Assembly: GCF_025465545.1 (NCBI RefSeq)
Contig: NZ_JAODMK010000036.1
Coordinates: 44,465-108,464, forward strand
Direction of reading: 5' to 3'
Source: Naasia sp.
GTDB lineage: Bacteria > Actinomycetota > Actinomycetes > Actinomycetales > Microbacteriaceae
Length of the DNA: 64,000 bases
The notes beneath the pieces were generated by a model. It worked only from the letters and a program-made list of their open reading frames with translations. It had not been told where the DNA came from and ran no database searches. A program made the position numbers and the translations under genes. Each line of letters opens with the position of its first letter. Position 1 is the stretch's first letter. Shown in pieces: positions 1 through 9,595 of this stretch.

Positions 1-1
1 G

Positions 2-2092
2 GCCCCCGCGAAGGCCGCTCCCGCTGCCGCGGATCGGGCGGCGAAGCCCGCGCCGACCGCGGTTCAGCCGGCGGCCGGCGCATGGGCGCCCGTCCTGGGC
101 AGGATTCCGATTCTCGAGCTCTCGCCGCAGCAGCCGGACGACCTCTGGCCCGCCAAGGCGTACGTGGGCGAGGTGGTCCCCTTCGGAGCGACGGTGTTCC
201 GGGAAGGCCACGACCTGCTCGGCGCCGACGTGCTGCTCACCGACCCCGAGGGCCGCACGACGGAGCACCGCATGTCCCTGCGCTCGGCGGGCACCGACCG
301 CTGGAGCGCACACGCGCTCGTCGATCGCCCGGGCTTCTGGACCTTCCGGATCCGGGCATGGTCGGACGACTACGGCACCTGGCGGCACAACGCCGAGGTG
401 AAGGTGCCGGCCGGGATGGACGTCGAGGTGATGTTCGCCCTCGGCGCTCGGCTGTTCACCCGGGCTGCCGGCGAGGACAGCCGCACCGAGGAGGAGCGGC
501 GCCTGCTCCGCGATTCCGCCGCGAGCCTGGGCCTGACCTCGCTCTCTCCGGAGCAGCGGCTGGCGATCGCCTCCGACTCCCGGCTCGTCCAGGCCGTGCA
601 GCGGGTGCCGATCGCGAGCCTGGAGAGCCTCTCCCCGCAGCGCACTCTCCGCGTCGAGCGCGAGCGGGCAGGGCGCGGAGCCTGGTACGAGTTCTTCCCC
701 CGCTCCGAGGGTGCGGTGCGGCGCGAGGACGGCTCCTGGCAGTCCGGAACCTTCCGGACCGCAGCGGAGCGGCTCCCCGCGATCGCGCGGATGAACTTCG
801 ACGTCGTCTACATCCCCCCGGTGCATCCCATCGGGACGACCAACCGCAAGGGCCCGAACAACACCCTCACCGCGGGCCCGCACGACCCGGGCTCGCCGTA
901 CGGGATCGGCGCCGCCGAGGGCGGGCACGACGCGATCCATCCCGACCTCGGCACCGAGGACGACTTCCGCTTCTTCGTGGCCGCCGTCGCCGAGGCGGGC
1001 ATGGAGCTCGCGATCGACATCGCCCTGCAGGCCTCGCCCGATCATCCCTGGGTGAGCGAGCATCCCGAGTTCTTCACAACGCTGCCGGACGGGTCGATCG
1101 CCTACGCCGAGAACCCGCCGAAGAAGTATCAGGACATCTACCCCCTGAACTTCGACAACGATCCCGAGGGCGTGTACCAGGAGATGCTCCGGCTCTTCCT
1201 GCACTGGATCGACCTGGGCGTCAAGATCTTCCGCGTCGACAACCCGCACACCAAGCCGCTGGCGTTCTGGGAGCGCCTGCTGCACGAGGTGAACACCGCC
1301 CATCCTGAGGCGATCTTCCTGTCGGAGGCCTTCACCCGGCCCGCCATGATGCGTGGTCTCGCGAAGGTCGGCTTCCAGCAGAGCTACACCTACTTCACCT
1401 GGCGGAACAGCAAGGAGGAGCTCGCGGAGTACTTCCTCGAGCTCGCCACCGAGACCGCGGACTACCTGCGGCCCAACTTCTTCGTCAACACGCACGACAT
1501 CCTCACCGCCTACCTGCAGTTCGGGGGCCCTGCGGCCTACAAGACCCGGGCGGCACTTGCGGCGACCGCGTCGCCGAGCTGGGGGGTCTACTCCGGCTAC
1601 GAGCTGATGGAGAACGTCGCCCGGCCGGGGTCCGAGGAGAACATCGACAACGAGAAGTACGAGTTCAAGCCCCGGGACTACGCCGGGGCCGAGGAGCGCG
1701 GCGAGTCGCTGGCGCCGTACCTGAGGATGCTCAACGCTATTCGTCGCGAGCACCCGTCCCTCGGGCAGCTGCGCAACATCGCCGTGCACTGGAGCGACGA
1801 GCCGGAGATCCTCGTCTACAGCAAGCACATCGACGGGCGCTTCACCCCGTCGGGAGCCTCCGACACGATTCTCGTCGTGGTCAATCTCGACCCGCATTCC
1901 GTGCGGGAGACGATCGTGCATCTCGACCCCACGCAGTTCGGTCTCAAGGAGGACGCCGCGTTCCTGGTGCGCGACCTCATCAGTGGCGCCGTCTGGACCT
2001 GGGGCCAGCACAACTACGTGCGGCTCGACCCGTTCACCGAACCGGTCCACATCCTGCACGTCGTCTCCCCCGTTGCCGAGCAGTACTACTGA
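2..2092 (+). CDS. glgE: alpha-1,4-glucan:maltose-1-phosphate maltosyltransferase GlgE (5' end outside window)
   Basis: GlgE transfers maltose from maltose-1-phosphate to the non-reducing end of alpha-1,4-glucans in the cytoplasm (GH13 subfamily 3). The frame is open to the window edge. It begins with an Ala/Pro-rich stretch and then [10 protein letters not shown] and [18 protein letters not shown], typical of the GlgE N-terminal domain. The GTG at 164 is therefore internal, and probably only a few residues are missing. The TIM-barrel motifs are present: [11 protein letters not shown] with the nucleophile Asp codon at 1238, [10 protein letters not shown] with the acid/base Glu codon at 1325, and FVNTHDIL with the third acidic residue. 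The 696 visible residues match the usual 660-700. glgB follows 46 bp downstream, the common actinobacterial pairing, so co-transcription is likely. Confidence 0.95.
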   Translation, partial: APAKAAPAAADRAAKPAPTAVQPAAGAWAPVLGRIPILELSPQQPDDLWPAKAYVGEVVPFGATVFREGHDLLGADVLLTDPEGRTTEHRMSLRSAGTDRWSAHALVDRPGFWTFRIRAWSDDYGTWRHNAEVKVPAGMDVEVMFALGARLFTRAAGEDSRTEEERRLLRDSAASLGLTSLSPEQRLAIASDSRLVQAVQRVPIASLESLSPQRTLRVERERAGRGAWYEFFPRSEGAVRREDGSWQSGTFRTAAERLPAIARMNFDVVYIPPVHPIGTTNRKGPNNTLTAGPHDPGSPYGIGAAEGGHDAIHPDLGTEDDFRFFVAAVAEAGMELAIDIALQASPDHPWVSEHPEFFTTLPDGSIAYAENPPKKYQDIYPLNFDNDPEGVYQEMLRLFLHWIDLGVKIFRVDNPHTKPLAFWERLLHEVNTAHPEAIFLSEAFTRPAMMRGLAKVGFQQSYTYFTWRNSKEELAEYFLELATETADYLRPNFFVNTHDILTAYLQFGGPAAYKTRAALAATASPSWGVYSGYELMENVARPGSEENIDNEKYEFKPRDYAGAEERGESLAPYLRMLNAIRREHPSLGQLRNIAVHWSDEPEILVYSKHIDGRFTPSGASDTILVVVNLDPHSVRETIVHLDPTQFGLKEDAAFLVRDLISGAVWTWGQHNYVRLDPFTEPVHILHVVSPVAEQYY

Positions 2093-2138
2093 GTTGACGG
2101 AGGCCCAGCGCCTCCCCCGTACCCGAGAGAAGGCCCTG

Positions 2139-4448
2139 ATGGCCAGCGTCCCCGCATCGACCGAGTCCGAGTCCTCCGCCGAGAAGCCCACCCCGGGCAC
2201 CCAGACGCCGACCGGCCAGGCCGAATCCGCGCAGGCGACCCCGCAGCCTCCGGCCCCCGGCCTCGAGCTCCCGCCCGTGCCCGAGGCGGATCTCGTGCGC
2301 ATCGCGCACGGGGTGCACTCGGGTCCGCACTCGGTGCTCGGCAACCACCCTCTCTCGGGTGAGGGCGAGAGCGCGACGGTCGTCATCCGCGCCTTCCGGC
2401 CCCTCGCCGAGACGGTCGCCGCGATCCTCGCCGACGGCTCCCGGGTGGAGCTGACGCACCTGGACAGCGGCGTCTGGCACGGCCTGAGCCAGTCGGGCCT
2501 GCAGGACTATCTCCTGGAGGCCCGGTACTCCGACGGCAGCGAGTGGACCGTCGACGACCCCTACCGCTATCTGCCCTCCATCGGCGAGCTCGACCTGCAC
2601 CTGTTCGGTCAGGGCCGGCACGAGAAGCTCTGGGACGTCCTCGGCGCGCACCACCGCGAGCACTGGGGCGTGAGCCGTCCCGTCCCGGGGGTCTCCTTCA
2701 CGGTCTGGGCACCGCATGCGCAGGCGGTGCAGGTCATCGGCGACTTCAACGGCTGGGACGGGTCGCTGCACATCATGCGCCGGCTGGACTCCAACGGGAT
2801 CTGGGAGCTCTTCGTGCCCGGGGTCGAGCCGGGCGGCTCCTACAAGTACCGCATCCTGACCGCGGGCGGCTCCTGGATCGAGAAGGCAGACCCGATGGCG
2901 CAGTACACGGAGGTGCCGCCGGCCACCGCTTCGATCGTGGGAGTGAGCGGCTACCGCTGGGGCGACGACGCGTGGCTCACCGCCCGTGCCGCCACGGACC
3001 CGCACCAGGGGCCCATGAGCGTCTACGAGATGCACCTCGGCTCGTGGCGGCCGGGGCTCGGCTACCGCGACGCCGCCGATCAGCTCATCGACTACCTCGC
3101 CGAGACCGGCTTCACCCACGTGGAGTTCATGCCGCTCGCCGAGCATCCCTTCGGCGGCTCGTGGGGCTACCAGGTGACCGGCTACTACGCGCCGACCGCC
3201 CGCTACGGGCACCCGGATGACCTGCGCTACCTGATCGACCGGCTGCACCAGGCGGGCGTCGGCGTGATCATCGACTGGGTGCCCGCCCACTTCCCCAAGG
3301 ACGCCTTCGCCCTTGCCCAGTTCGACGGCCAGCCGCTCTACGAGCACACCGACCCGAGGCGCGGCGAGCAGCAGGACTGGGGCACGCTCGTCTTCGACTT
3401 CGGCGAGTCGCACGTGCGCAACTTCCTCGTGGCCAACGCACTCTACTGGTTCGAGGAGTTCCACATCGACGGCCTGCGGGTCGACGCCGTCGCATCGATG
3501 CTCTACCTCGACTACTCCCGCAAGGAGGGCGAGTGGGAGCCGAACGAGCACGGCGGACGCGAGAACCTCGAGGCGATCAGCTTCCTGCAGGAGGTCAACG
3601 CCACCGCATACAAGCTCTACCCCGGCATCGTGATGATCGCCGAGGAGTCCACCAGCTGGGGCGGCATCACCCACCCGACCTCCACGGGCGGTCTCGGCTT
3701 CGGGCTGAAGTGGAACATGGGCTGGATGAACGACTCGCTGCGGTACATGAGCGAGGACCCGATGTACCGCTCCTACCACCACAACGAGCTCACCTTCTCG
3801 TTCGTCTACGCCTTCAGCGAGAACTTCCTCCTGCCGATCAGCCACGACGAGGTCGTGCACGGCAAGGGATCCCTGATCGGCAAGATGCCGGGCGATCACT
3901 GGCAGAAGCTCGCGAACGTCCGCGTGTTCCTCGCCTACCAGTGGGCGCATCCCGGCAAGCAGCTGCTGTTCATGGGACAGGAGTTCGGCCAGCTGTCCGA
4001 GTGGAGCGAGGAGCGCGGCCTGGACTGGTGGATCCTCGACCAGCCGGCGCACCGCGGCCTTCAGCACTTCGTGGCCTCCCTCAACCGGCTCTACCGGGAC
4101 ACTCCGGCCCTCTGGGAGCAGGACGGCAGCGATGCCGGCTTCACCTGGATCGACGGCAGCGACACCGCGAACAGCGTGGTCTCCTTCCTCCGCTGGGACC
4201 GCTCGGGCAGGCCGATCGCGGCCGTCTTCAACTTCAGCGGAAGGACGGTGGGCCCCTACCGCGTCGGCCTGCCGTTCGCCGGGGTCTGGGACGAGGTGCT
4301 CAACAGCGACGCGGGAGAATTCGGCGGTTCCGGCGCGGGCAACTACGGTGCCGTGACGGCCGACCAGGCGGGGCATCAGGGGCAGCCGGCGTCGGTCGAA
4401 CTGACCCTCCCACCGCTCGGCGCGCTGTACCTCCGGCCCCGGGGCTGA
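2139..4448 (+). CDS. glgB: 1,4-alpha-glucan branching enzyme GlgB
   Basis: GlgB introduces alpha-1,6 branches into linear glucans and so works on the product of the upstream GlgE. It has 769 residues from the ATG at 2139, preceded by GAGAGAAGG. The frame is open further upstream, but that part lies inside glgE. Domain order is an Ala/Pro/Glu-rich N-terminal tail (about residues 1-45), two beta-sandwich modules including a CBM48 type ([20 protein letters not shown]), a GH13_9 TIM barrel and an all-beta C-terminal domain. Catalytic positions are visible: Asp449 in [14 protein letters not shown], Glu502 in [12 protein letters not shown], and the [14 protein letters not shown] motif that binds substrate near the third carboxylate. 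The low-complexity tail replaces the short N-terminus of many homologues. Family assignment is secure. Confidence 0.95.
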   Translation: MASVPASTESESSAEKPTPGTQTPTGQAESAQATPQPPAPGLELPPVPEADLVRIAHGVHSGPHSVLGNHPLSGEGESATVVIRAFRPLAETVAAILADGSRVELTHLDSGVWHGLSQSGLQDYLLEARYSDGSEWTVDDPYRYLPSIGELDLHLFGQGRHEKLWDVLGAHHREHWGVSRPVPGVSFTVWAPHAQAVQVIGDFNGWDGSLHIMRRLDSNGIWELFVPGVEPGGSYKYRILTAGGSWIEKADPMAQYTEVPPATASIVGVSGYRWGDDAWLTARAATDPHQGPMSVYEMHLGSWRPGLGYRDAADQLIDYLAETGFTHVEFMPLAEHPFGGSWGYQVTGYYAPTARYGHPDDLRYLIDRLHQAGVGVIIDWVPAHFPKDAFALAQFDGQPLYEHTDPRRGEQQDWGTLVFDFGESHVRNFLVANALYWFEEFHIDGLRVDAVASMLYLDYSRKEGEWEPNEHGGRENLEAISFLQEVNATAYKLYPGIVMIAEESTSWGGITHPTSTGGLGFGLKWNMGWMNDSLRYMSEDPMYRSYHHNELTFSFVYAFSENFLLPISHDEVVHGKGSLIGKMPGDHWQKLANVRVFLAYQWAHPGKQLLFMGQEFGQLSEWSEERGLDWWILDQPAHRGLQHFVASLNRLYRDTPALWEQDGSDAGFTWIDGSDTANSVVSFLRWDRSGRPIAAVFNFSGRTVGPYRVGLPFAGVWDEVLNSDAGEFGGSGAGNYGAVTADQAGHQGQPASVELTLPPLGALYLRPRG

Positions 4449-4859
4449 GGATCGCCCCCAATTCGGGGGTGCGGGGGGTGAAGTAGCGCGGATTTCCTTG
4501 CCGCGGCTTTGCTCCCCCAGTACATTGAACCCGTCGGCGACGAGCCGCTGGTTACCCGAAAATGACCGGCGTTCCCCGCCCCGACCCGCGTCTTTACCCG
4601 AAGACGCCGAGTGCCCCTCATCGTCGAACTCCGGTCCCCCGCCGGTGTCGATGCGTACCCGGAATGAGCCTGCCCATGCTCGCATACCCCACCCGACACC
4701 CCGCACCTCCTCGAAAGAGCGCTCTGCTCGGCTAGTCCGACCTCTGTCCGCCGCGCGCGGACTCCCGGATCGGCCGCCGTGCGCGCTGCCGGTCCACCCA
4801 GACCGCTCTTTCGGAGTACCCGCTCCGATCCTGCTTCACACCCGAATGGAACAGGTTCT
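4449..4859. other. intergenic region with short inverted repeats and TTACCCG motifs
   Basis: These 411 bp separate glgB from the glycosylphosphotransferase. A CCCCC-AATTC-GGGGG hairpin at 4455-4469 lies just after glgB but has no T tract, so it is at best a weak terminator. The heptamer TTACCCG occurs at 4552-4558 and 4594-4600. The second lies at the centre of a perfect inverted repeat, CGTCTT-TACCCG-AAGACG (4589-4606). The same heptamer recurs at 6397-6403 beyond the downstream gene, again within an inverted repeat. No convincing protein-coding gene is seen. It probably holds the promoter and operator for the downstream gene. Confidence 0.4.
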
Positions 4860-6350
4860 GTGACCACCACCGTCCGTGTCGACGCCCCATCGGCGCCACC
4901 TCTCGCCTTCGCGGCGCGCACCCCCATCGACTGGGTCAAGCGCTACGCCATCCGAGTCGCCTTCGGCGACACCATCGCCGTGCTCGCCAGCATCGCCGGC
5001 GCCCACCTGATCGCCTTCGGCACGGTCAACACGGCGATCTCCTCGCGCAACATGCTCGACGGGGTGGTCACCCCGCTGCACATGGGGCTCGTGCTCACCG
5101 TGCTGTGGTCGCTCGCCTTGCAGATGATGGACACCCGGGCAGGGCGCATCATCGGCTCGGGCGCCACCGAGTACAAGCGCGTGGTCCACTCCTCCATCCT
5201 CACCTTCGGGCTCTTCCTCTTCGGGGCGTTCTTCCTCGACCTCGACATCTCGCGGTCCTACGCGATCGCCGTCTTCCCCCTCGGGATCGCCGCGATCCTC
5301 ACCAACCGGTGGCTCTGCCGGCAGTGGCTCCTGGCCCGCCGCGCCCACGGCGAGTACAGCTCGCGGGTGGTGCTGATCGGCTCGCAGCGCTCGGTGCTCG
5401 AAACCGCCCGCGACCTCGGCCGCAACCCTGCAGTCGGCTACAAGGTGGTCGGCGTCGGCCTGACCGACGGGCCCGACGAGGGCACCCTGCTCGGGACCGA
5501 TCTGCCCATCCTCGGCGCGATCGACGACATTCCGCACCGCCTGGACGCGTACGGCGCCGACACCCTGATCGCGACCAACTCCGATCACCTGCCCGCCGAG
5601 CGGGTGCGGGAGATCAGCTGGAACCTGCACCCTCAGCGGCACCAGCTGGTGCTGGCGCCGAGCATCACCGACATCGCCGGCAGCCGGGTGCACCTGCGAC
5701 CTGTCGCCGGCCTGCCCCTGCTGCACGTCGAGACTCCGCAGTACGAGGGCCCCCAGCGGGTGGCCAAGCGCATCTTCGACGTGGTCGTCTCCGGCGCGAT
5801 CCTCGCCGTCCTGCTGCCGCTCTTCCTCGCAGTGGCCGTGCTCATCAAGCGGGCCGATCGCGGACCGGTGTTCTACTCGCAGGAGCGTGTGGGACGCGAC
5901 GGGGAGTCGTTCCGGATCCTCAAGTTCCGCTCCATGTACGTCGACGCGGACGCCCGCCGGGCCGACCTGCTGGCCGAGATCTCGGGCGAGCGCCGGCTGT
6001 TCAAGATGAAGGACGACCCCCGCGTCACCCCGATCGGCCGCATCCTCCGCCGCTACTCCATCGACGAGCTGCCCCAGCTGATCAACGTGCTGCGCGGCGA
6101 CATGAGCCTGGTCGGCCCGCGGCCCGCACTGCCCGAGGAGGTCTCCGACTACAGCTCGAAAGAGCGCCGCCGCCTCGCCGTCATGCCGGGCATGAGCGGC
6201 CTCTGGCAGGTCAGCGGTCGATCCAACCTCGGGTGGGACGACGGCATCCGGCTCGACCTCTACTACGCCGACAACTGGTCCATGACGGGCGACCTCATCA
6301 TCCTCTGGCGCACCGCCAAGACCGTGCTGTTCCCGGACGGCGCCTACTGA
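4860..6350 (+). CDS. exopolysaccharide biosynthesis polyprenyl glycosylphosphotransferase (WcaJ/CpsE type)
   Basis: This family transfers a sugar-1-phosphate from a nucleotide sugar to undecaprenyl phosphate, starting an exopolysaccharide or capsule repeat unit at the inner face of the membrane. With the GTG at 4860 it has 496 residues. Domain order is four N-terminal hydrophobic segments (about residues 30-165), a soluble CoA/NAD-binding-like domain (VVLIGSQRSVLETARDLGRN), a fifth hydrophobic segment after KRIFDVVVSGA, and the catalytic PF02397-type domain. The catalytic domain shows PVFYSQERVGRDG, ILKFRSM, RYSIDELPQLINVLRGDMSL, VGPRPALPEEV and PGMSGLWQVSGRS. An earlier in-frame GTG at 4779 is less likely because it adds a non-conserved Arg/Pro-rich stretch. 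No other polysaccharide genes flank it, so the substrate sugar is unknown. Confidence 0.9.
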   Translation: MTTTVRVDAPSAPPLAFAARTPIDWVKRYAIRVAFGDTIAVLASIAGAHLIAFGTVNTAISSRNMLDGVVTPLHMGLVLTVLWSLALQMMDTRAGRIIGSGATEYKRVVHSSILTFGLFLFGAFFLDLDISRSYAIAVFPLGIAAILTNRWLCRQWLLARRAHGEYSSRVVLIGSQRSVLETARDLGRNPAVGYKVVGVGLTDGPDEGTLLGTDLPILGAIDDIPHRLDAYGADTLIATNSDHLPAERVREISWNLHPQRHQLVLAPSITDIAGSRVHLRPVAGLPLLHVETPQYEGPQRVAKRIFDVVVSGAILAVLLPLFLAVAVLIKRADRGPVFYSQERVGRDGESFRILKFRSMYVDADARRADLLAEISGERRLFKMKDDPRVTPIGRILRRYSIDELPQLINVLRGDMSLVGPRPALPEEVSDYSSKERRRLAVMPGMSGLWQVSGRSNLGWDDGIRLDLYYADNWSMTGDLIILWRTAKTVLFPDGAY

Positions 6351-6507
6351 GACTTCCGCTGGCCGGAGACCTTCTCCCCACCCCTGGGCCGCTCGTTTAC
6401 CCGGACGAGTCGGACGCACCAGCGAGTTCCCCCACTCGGCGTCCTCGGCCCCGGTCCCCGGCCAGCGGAGCACTTCCCGCCGCGCCCGGTGCGGACGCGC
6501 GGCGACC

Positions 6508-7464
6508 TCAGTACAGCAGGTTGGTGAGGCGGCGGCGTGCCGCGATCACACGGGGATCGTCGGCCCCGGCGATCTCGAAGTACTCGAGCATGCGGGCGCG
6601 CACCGCGTTCTTGCCCGGCTGGTCCAGCTTCGGGAAGAGCGTGAGCAGCCGGTCGAAGGCGTCCTCGAGGTGTCCGCCGGACAGGTCGAGGTCGGCAACA
6701 TCCAACTGCGCGTCCACGTCGTCGGGCTTCGCGGCGGCGGCCGCCCGCGTGCCATCCAGTGTCTTGCCGACGAGCCGGGCGAGCAGGCTCACCTGGGCGA
6801 GCCCCGCCACCGCGAGCGCGTCGCGAGGGTCCTGGGCGATGGCGGTGCGGTACTCCGCGATCGCCGTCTCGTAGTCGCCGCGCTCGATGGCCGCGTAGGC
6901 CTCGGCATGATGCGGCGGCAGCGGCTCCTCGCCGGCATCCTGCTGCACGGCCGGTGCCCCGTCGACAGGCACCGAGCCGGTGACGCCGTTCTGGGCCGCG
7001 AGTTCGAGCAGCTGCTCGAGCACGTCCCGGATCTGCGCCTCGGGCAGCACGCCCGCGAACAGGGCGAGCGGGCGGCCTCCCAGCACGGCGGCGACGGTGG
7101 GCAGCGACTGGGCCTGGAACGCCTGCGCGAGCTGAGGGTTGGCCTCGACATCGACCGTCACGAGCACGATGCGGCCCGCGTACCCGGTGACGAGCCGCTC
7201 GAGCACCGGCGAGAGCTCCTTGCACGGCGGGCTCCACTCGGCCCACAGGTCGACGAGGACCGGCACCTCGCGGGACAGCTCCAGCACCTGGCCGAAGTTC
7301 GCGTCGGTGCCCTCGAGCACCAGGCCCGGGAGCGCCGGGCTGGGGCCAGGTCCGCCGGCGGGTGCCGTGCCCGGCCCACCCGGCGGGGGGGCGGTCCTGC
7401 GGTTCACCAGCGGCGAGAGGTCGATCGCCCCTCTGAGGTTGCCCGGCGGCACGGTCGAACTCAC
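6508..7464 (-). CDS. thioredoxin-fold/TPR co-chaperone of the YbbN (CnoX) type
   Basis: This 318-residue protein has a Pro/Ala-rich N-terminus (about 1-60), a thioredoxin fold (about 60-165) and a TPR-like helical half, including HHAEAYAAIERGDYETAIAE. That architecture matches YbbN/CnoX, a co-chaperone for redox-stressed proteins. The active-site loop reads WAEWSPPCKELSP, so the first Cys of CxxC is Ser and only the second is kept. It is therefore not expected to act as a dithiol oxidoreductase, which is common in this family. Actinobacterial relatives are often found near glycogen genes, as here. The stop of the upstream membrane-protein gene lies 3 bp from this start, so the two are probably co-transcribed. 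Confidence 0.85.
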   Translation of the reverse strand: MSSTVPPGNLRGAIDLSPLVNRRTAPPPGGPGTAPAGGPGPSPALPGLVLEGTDANFGQVLELSREVPVLVDLWAEWSPPCKELSPVLERLVTGYAGRIVLVTVDVEANPQLAQAFQAQSLPTVAAVLGGRPLALFAGVLPEAQIRDVLEQLLELAAQNGVTGSVPVDGAPAVQQDAGEEPLPPHHAEAYAAIERGDYETAIAEYRTAIAQDPRDALAVAGLAQVSLLARLVGKTLDGTRAAAAAKPDDVDAQLDVADLDLSGGHLEDAFDRLLTLFPKLDQPGKNAVRARMLEYFEIAGADDPRVIAARRRLTNLLY

Positions 7465-7467
7465 GAA

Positions 7468-9267
7468 TCACAGCTCCTTCACGCCGATGAGTGCCTGAGC
7501 GTAGCCGAGGAGCAGGACCTTGCCCTCATCGATGCTCGGCGGCACGTAGAACATGAGCTGGAAGCCGTAGGTGGACCGCACCCCTGTCTCGGTGGACTTG
7601 ATGCCGGACAGCGCCTCGGCCTGCCCCTCCAGGTTCACCGTGGCGCCGTCCGCGGTCGGCTTCGCGGTCTCCTGCTCGATGATGCTCGTCACCACGATGG
7701 CGCCGGAGTCGTTGCTCGCGAAGGCGAGGATCGGCCCCGAGCCCGTGTCGTTGCCGAACTTGAGGGACGCCGTCTCCGGGAAGTCCTTCTTCTTCTTCGC
7801 CTTGTACTCGGCTCCGACCTGTGAGCGAAGCCCGTCGGGCTCCGCCTCGAAGACGTCGAAGAACTTGCTGTCCTTGCCCTTCAGCAGGATGTCCGCGTAC
7901 TCGGCCCCCACCTGGTCCGGCTGGACCGAGAGGAGCTTGACGTCGTTCTGCAGCACGGCCGCCCCGATCTCGGGCGGCGCCACCGCCGGGAAGGGCGCGT
8001 TGGCCTGCAGCTTCATGGAGTAGTTGACGAGATAGTTGTCCCGAGGCGTGTCCTGAACGAGGACGAGTGCCAGTGGGGCGACCTGCGGGTCGTCGCCGCC
8101 CACCACCGCCATCACCGTGCGCGGCCAGGTGTCGGTCGCCTCCGGCAGGTCCAGTTTGATGGGGGTGGCCGGGATCGGATCGACCGGGTCGAACTTGTCG
8201 TTCTTGCCGCGGATCTTGTAGTTGGCCTTGCGCTCCTGATAGGCGGGCCCCGTCATCCTCGTCTTCAGCAGATCGGTGTCGCTGTCCTTGTCCGCCTTGG
8301 CAACGGTGGTGGAGACGCGCCCGATGATCCGGGCGAGCTGCCCCTCGGTCACCGCGACGGGCACGACCTCTTCGACGGGCGCGCCGGTCACGGTGGACGT
8401 GGGCACCGGGGCCTCGTCGCCCTGCAGCAGTGTGTCGAGCTCCGGGCTGGAGCAGCCCGAGAGCAGCAGTCCGGACACGAGGGTGAGACCGCCGGCGGCG
8501 ATCATGCTGCGGCGCGACGAGCGGCGACCCTTCGCGGTGGTTGCCGGCTCGAGCACCGCAGCCCGCTGGGCGCGTGGCCGCGGCGCCTGCGGGAGCTTGC
8601 GCTGCTTGGGCCCCGACTTGCGGCGAGGGCCGCGGGTCTTGCGCATGTGCACGAGTCCCCAGATATAGAGGAACAGGCCGACCAGGAGCAGCACCCCTCC
8701 GCCGATGATCAGCGGGCCAGCCCACGGGGTGGAGTGGGACAGCGGCCAGCTGAGGCGCACCTCGGAGGGTGCGGGGAGCGTCCCGTCGCTGGCGATGAGG
8801 ACGGACACGTCGTCGGGGACGTTGACCGTCCAGGCCAGCGTGCCGGCGCTCTGCCGCTCCTCGAGCCACAGGTCGGATCCCAGCGGACTCGGTCCCGTCG
8901 CGGAGTCCCCGGCGGGGGCGTCCCCGGCCGCTGCGCCGGCGGGAGGGTCGACCCGCTCGGCGACGAGGTCCGCGGCCTTCGGGTCGAAGGAGACCGCGTT
9001 GTACGACTCGGAGCCCAGCCAGGCCATCACGTCGGTCGTGCGCCCGTACGCCACGAAGATCTGCTCGGCACCGTTCACGACGAGCCGCTGCTGTCCTGCG
9101 TTGCTGTTCAGCACGGAGCCGTCGATCACGGTGAACGCGGCGTCACCCTCGGCGACTGCCGAGGTGGTGAGCCGGTCGGGCGGTGCCAGCACCGTGCGCT
9201 GCGCGATCCCGAATGCGATCATGGCAGCGGCGACGACGAAGGCGACGATGGCGGAGAGGAACCGCAC
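7468..9267 (-). CDS. large membrane protein with an internal lipobox-like segment, function unknown
   Basis: I do not recognise a functional family for this 599-residue protein. It opens with an N-terminal signal-anchor (FLSAIVAFVVAAAMIAFGIA) and a soluble, probably extracellular, domain to about residue 180. A second membrane span follows (PLIIGGGVLLLVGLFLYIWG), then a very basic loop (KTRGPRRKSGPKQRK) and a third hydrophobic stretch from Met255 that ends in LLLSGCSS, with Cys at about 272. The rest is soluble, about 330 residues. The third segment looks like a complete lipoprotein signal peptide inside the chain. This suggests fusion of a membrane protein and a lipoprotein, or an internal start at Met255. 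It is co-directional with the ybbN-like gene 3 bp downstream. Confidence 0.75.
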   Translation of the reverse strand: MRFLSAIVAFVVAAAMIAFGIAQRTVLAPPDRLTTSAVAEGDAAFTVIDGSVLNSNAGQQRLVVNGAEQIFVAYGRTTDVMAWLGSESYNAVSFDPKAADLVAERVDPPAGAAAGDAPAGDSATGPSPLGSDLWLEERQSAGTLAWTVNVPDDVSVLIASDGTLPAPSEVRLSWPLSHSTPWAGPLIIGGGVLLLVGLFLYIWGLVHMRKTRGPRRKSGPKQRKLPQAPRPRAQRAAVLEPATTAKGRRSSRRSMIAAGGLTLVSGLLLSGCSSPELDTLLQGDEAPVPTSTVTGAPVEEVVPVAVTEGQLARIIGRVSTTVAKADKDSDTDLLKTRMTGPAYQERKANYKIRGKNDKFDPVDPIPATPIKLDLPEATDTWPRTVMAVVGGDDPQVAPLALVLVQDTPRDNYLVNYSMKLQANAPFPAVAPPEIGAAVLQNDVKLLSVQPDQVGAEYADILLKGKDSKFFDVFEAEPDGLRSQVGAEYKAKKKKDFPETASLKFGNDTGSGPILAFASNDSGAIVVTSIIEQETAKPTADGATVNLEGQAEALSGIKSTETGVRSTYGFQLMFYVPPSIDEGKVLLLGYAQALIGVKEL

Positions 9268-9595
9268 GTCACATCACTCCTTCCGAACTGCCGCGGCGCG
9301 AACCGGCGCTTCGGGACGGGCCCGCCCGCTATGGATACGGGGCCCCGATCATCGTAGGTCGACTGGGGGGCACAGGCCCGAGAGGCGCTCCCACAATCAG
9401 GAAGTCGCCGGGGCGGCAGAAAAACGTGCACAAGGATAGCCGACCCTGCCGGAAGGCGCTCACAGGTTCGCTCTGCGGCGAGCAGACAGGGCCCTCCGGC
9501 TTCCGTTCCGTGCGCCGGACCGCGGTCTAAGCTGGGCGACGGTGGCGGGCGCTAGCGCCGCTTCGCGACACCGACGACGCAAGGCAGGAGTGATC
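9268..9595. promoter_or_regulatory. divergent intergenic region
   Basis: These 328 bp separate the starts of two divergent genes, the membrane protein (minus strand) and the coiled-coil protein (plus strand), so they must hold both promoters. A clear ribosome binding site (GGCAGGAG, ending at 9590) precedes the GTG at 9596. I see no RNA gene, repeat or convincing small open frame. Confidence 0.45.

Noticed and set aside
2034..4706. 890-codon open frame on the minus strand across glgB
   Set aside because: It is antisense to an intact, motif-complete glgB, is rich in Arg/Val/Glu/Gly low complexity and has no family features. Long antisense frames are expected in such high-GC DNA.
4498..4863. 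121-codon plus-strand frame before the glycosylphosphotransferase
   Set aside because: Ser/Pro/Arg-rich composition, no ribosome binding site and no recognisable domain; it looks like non-coding DNA with regulatory repeats.
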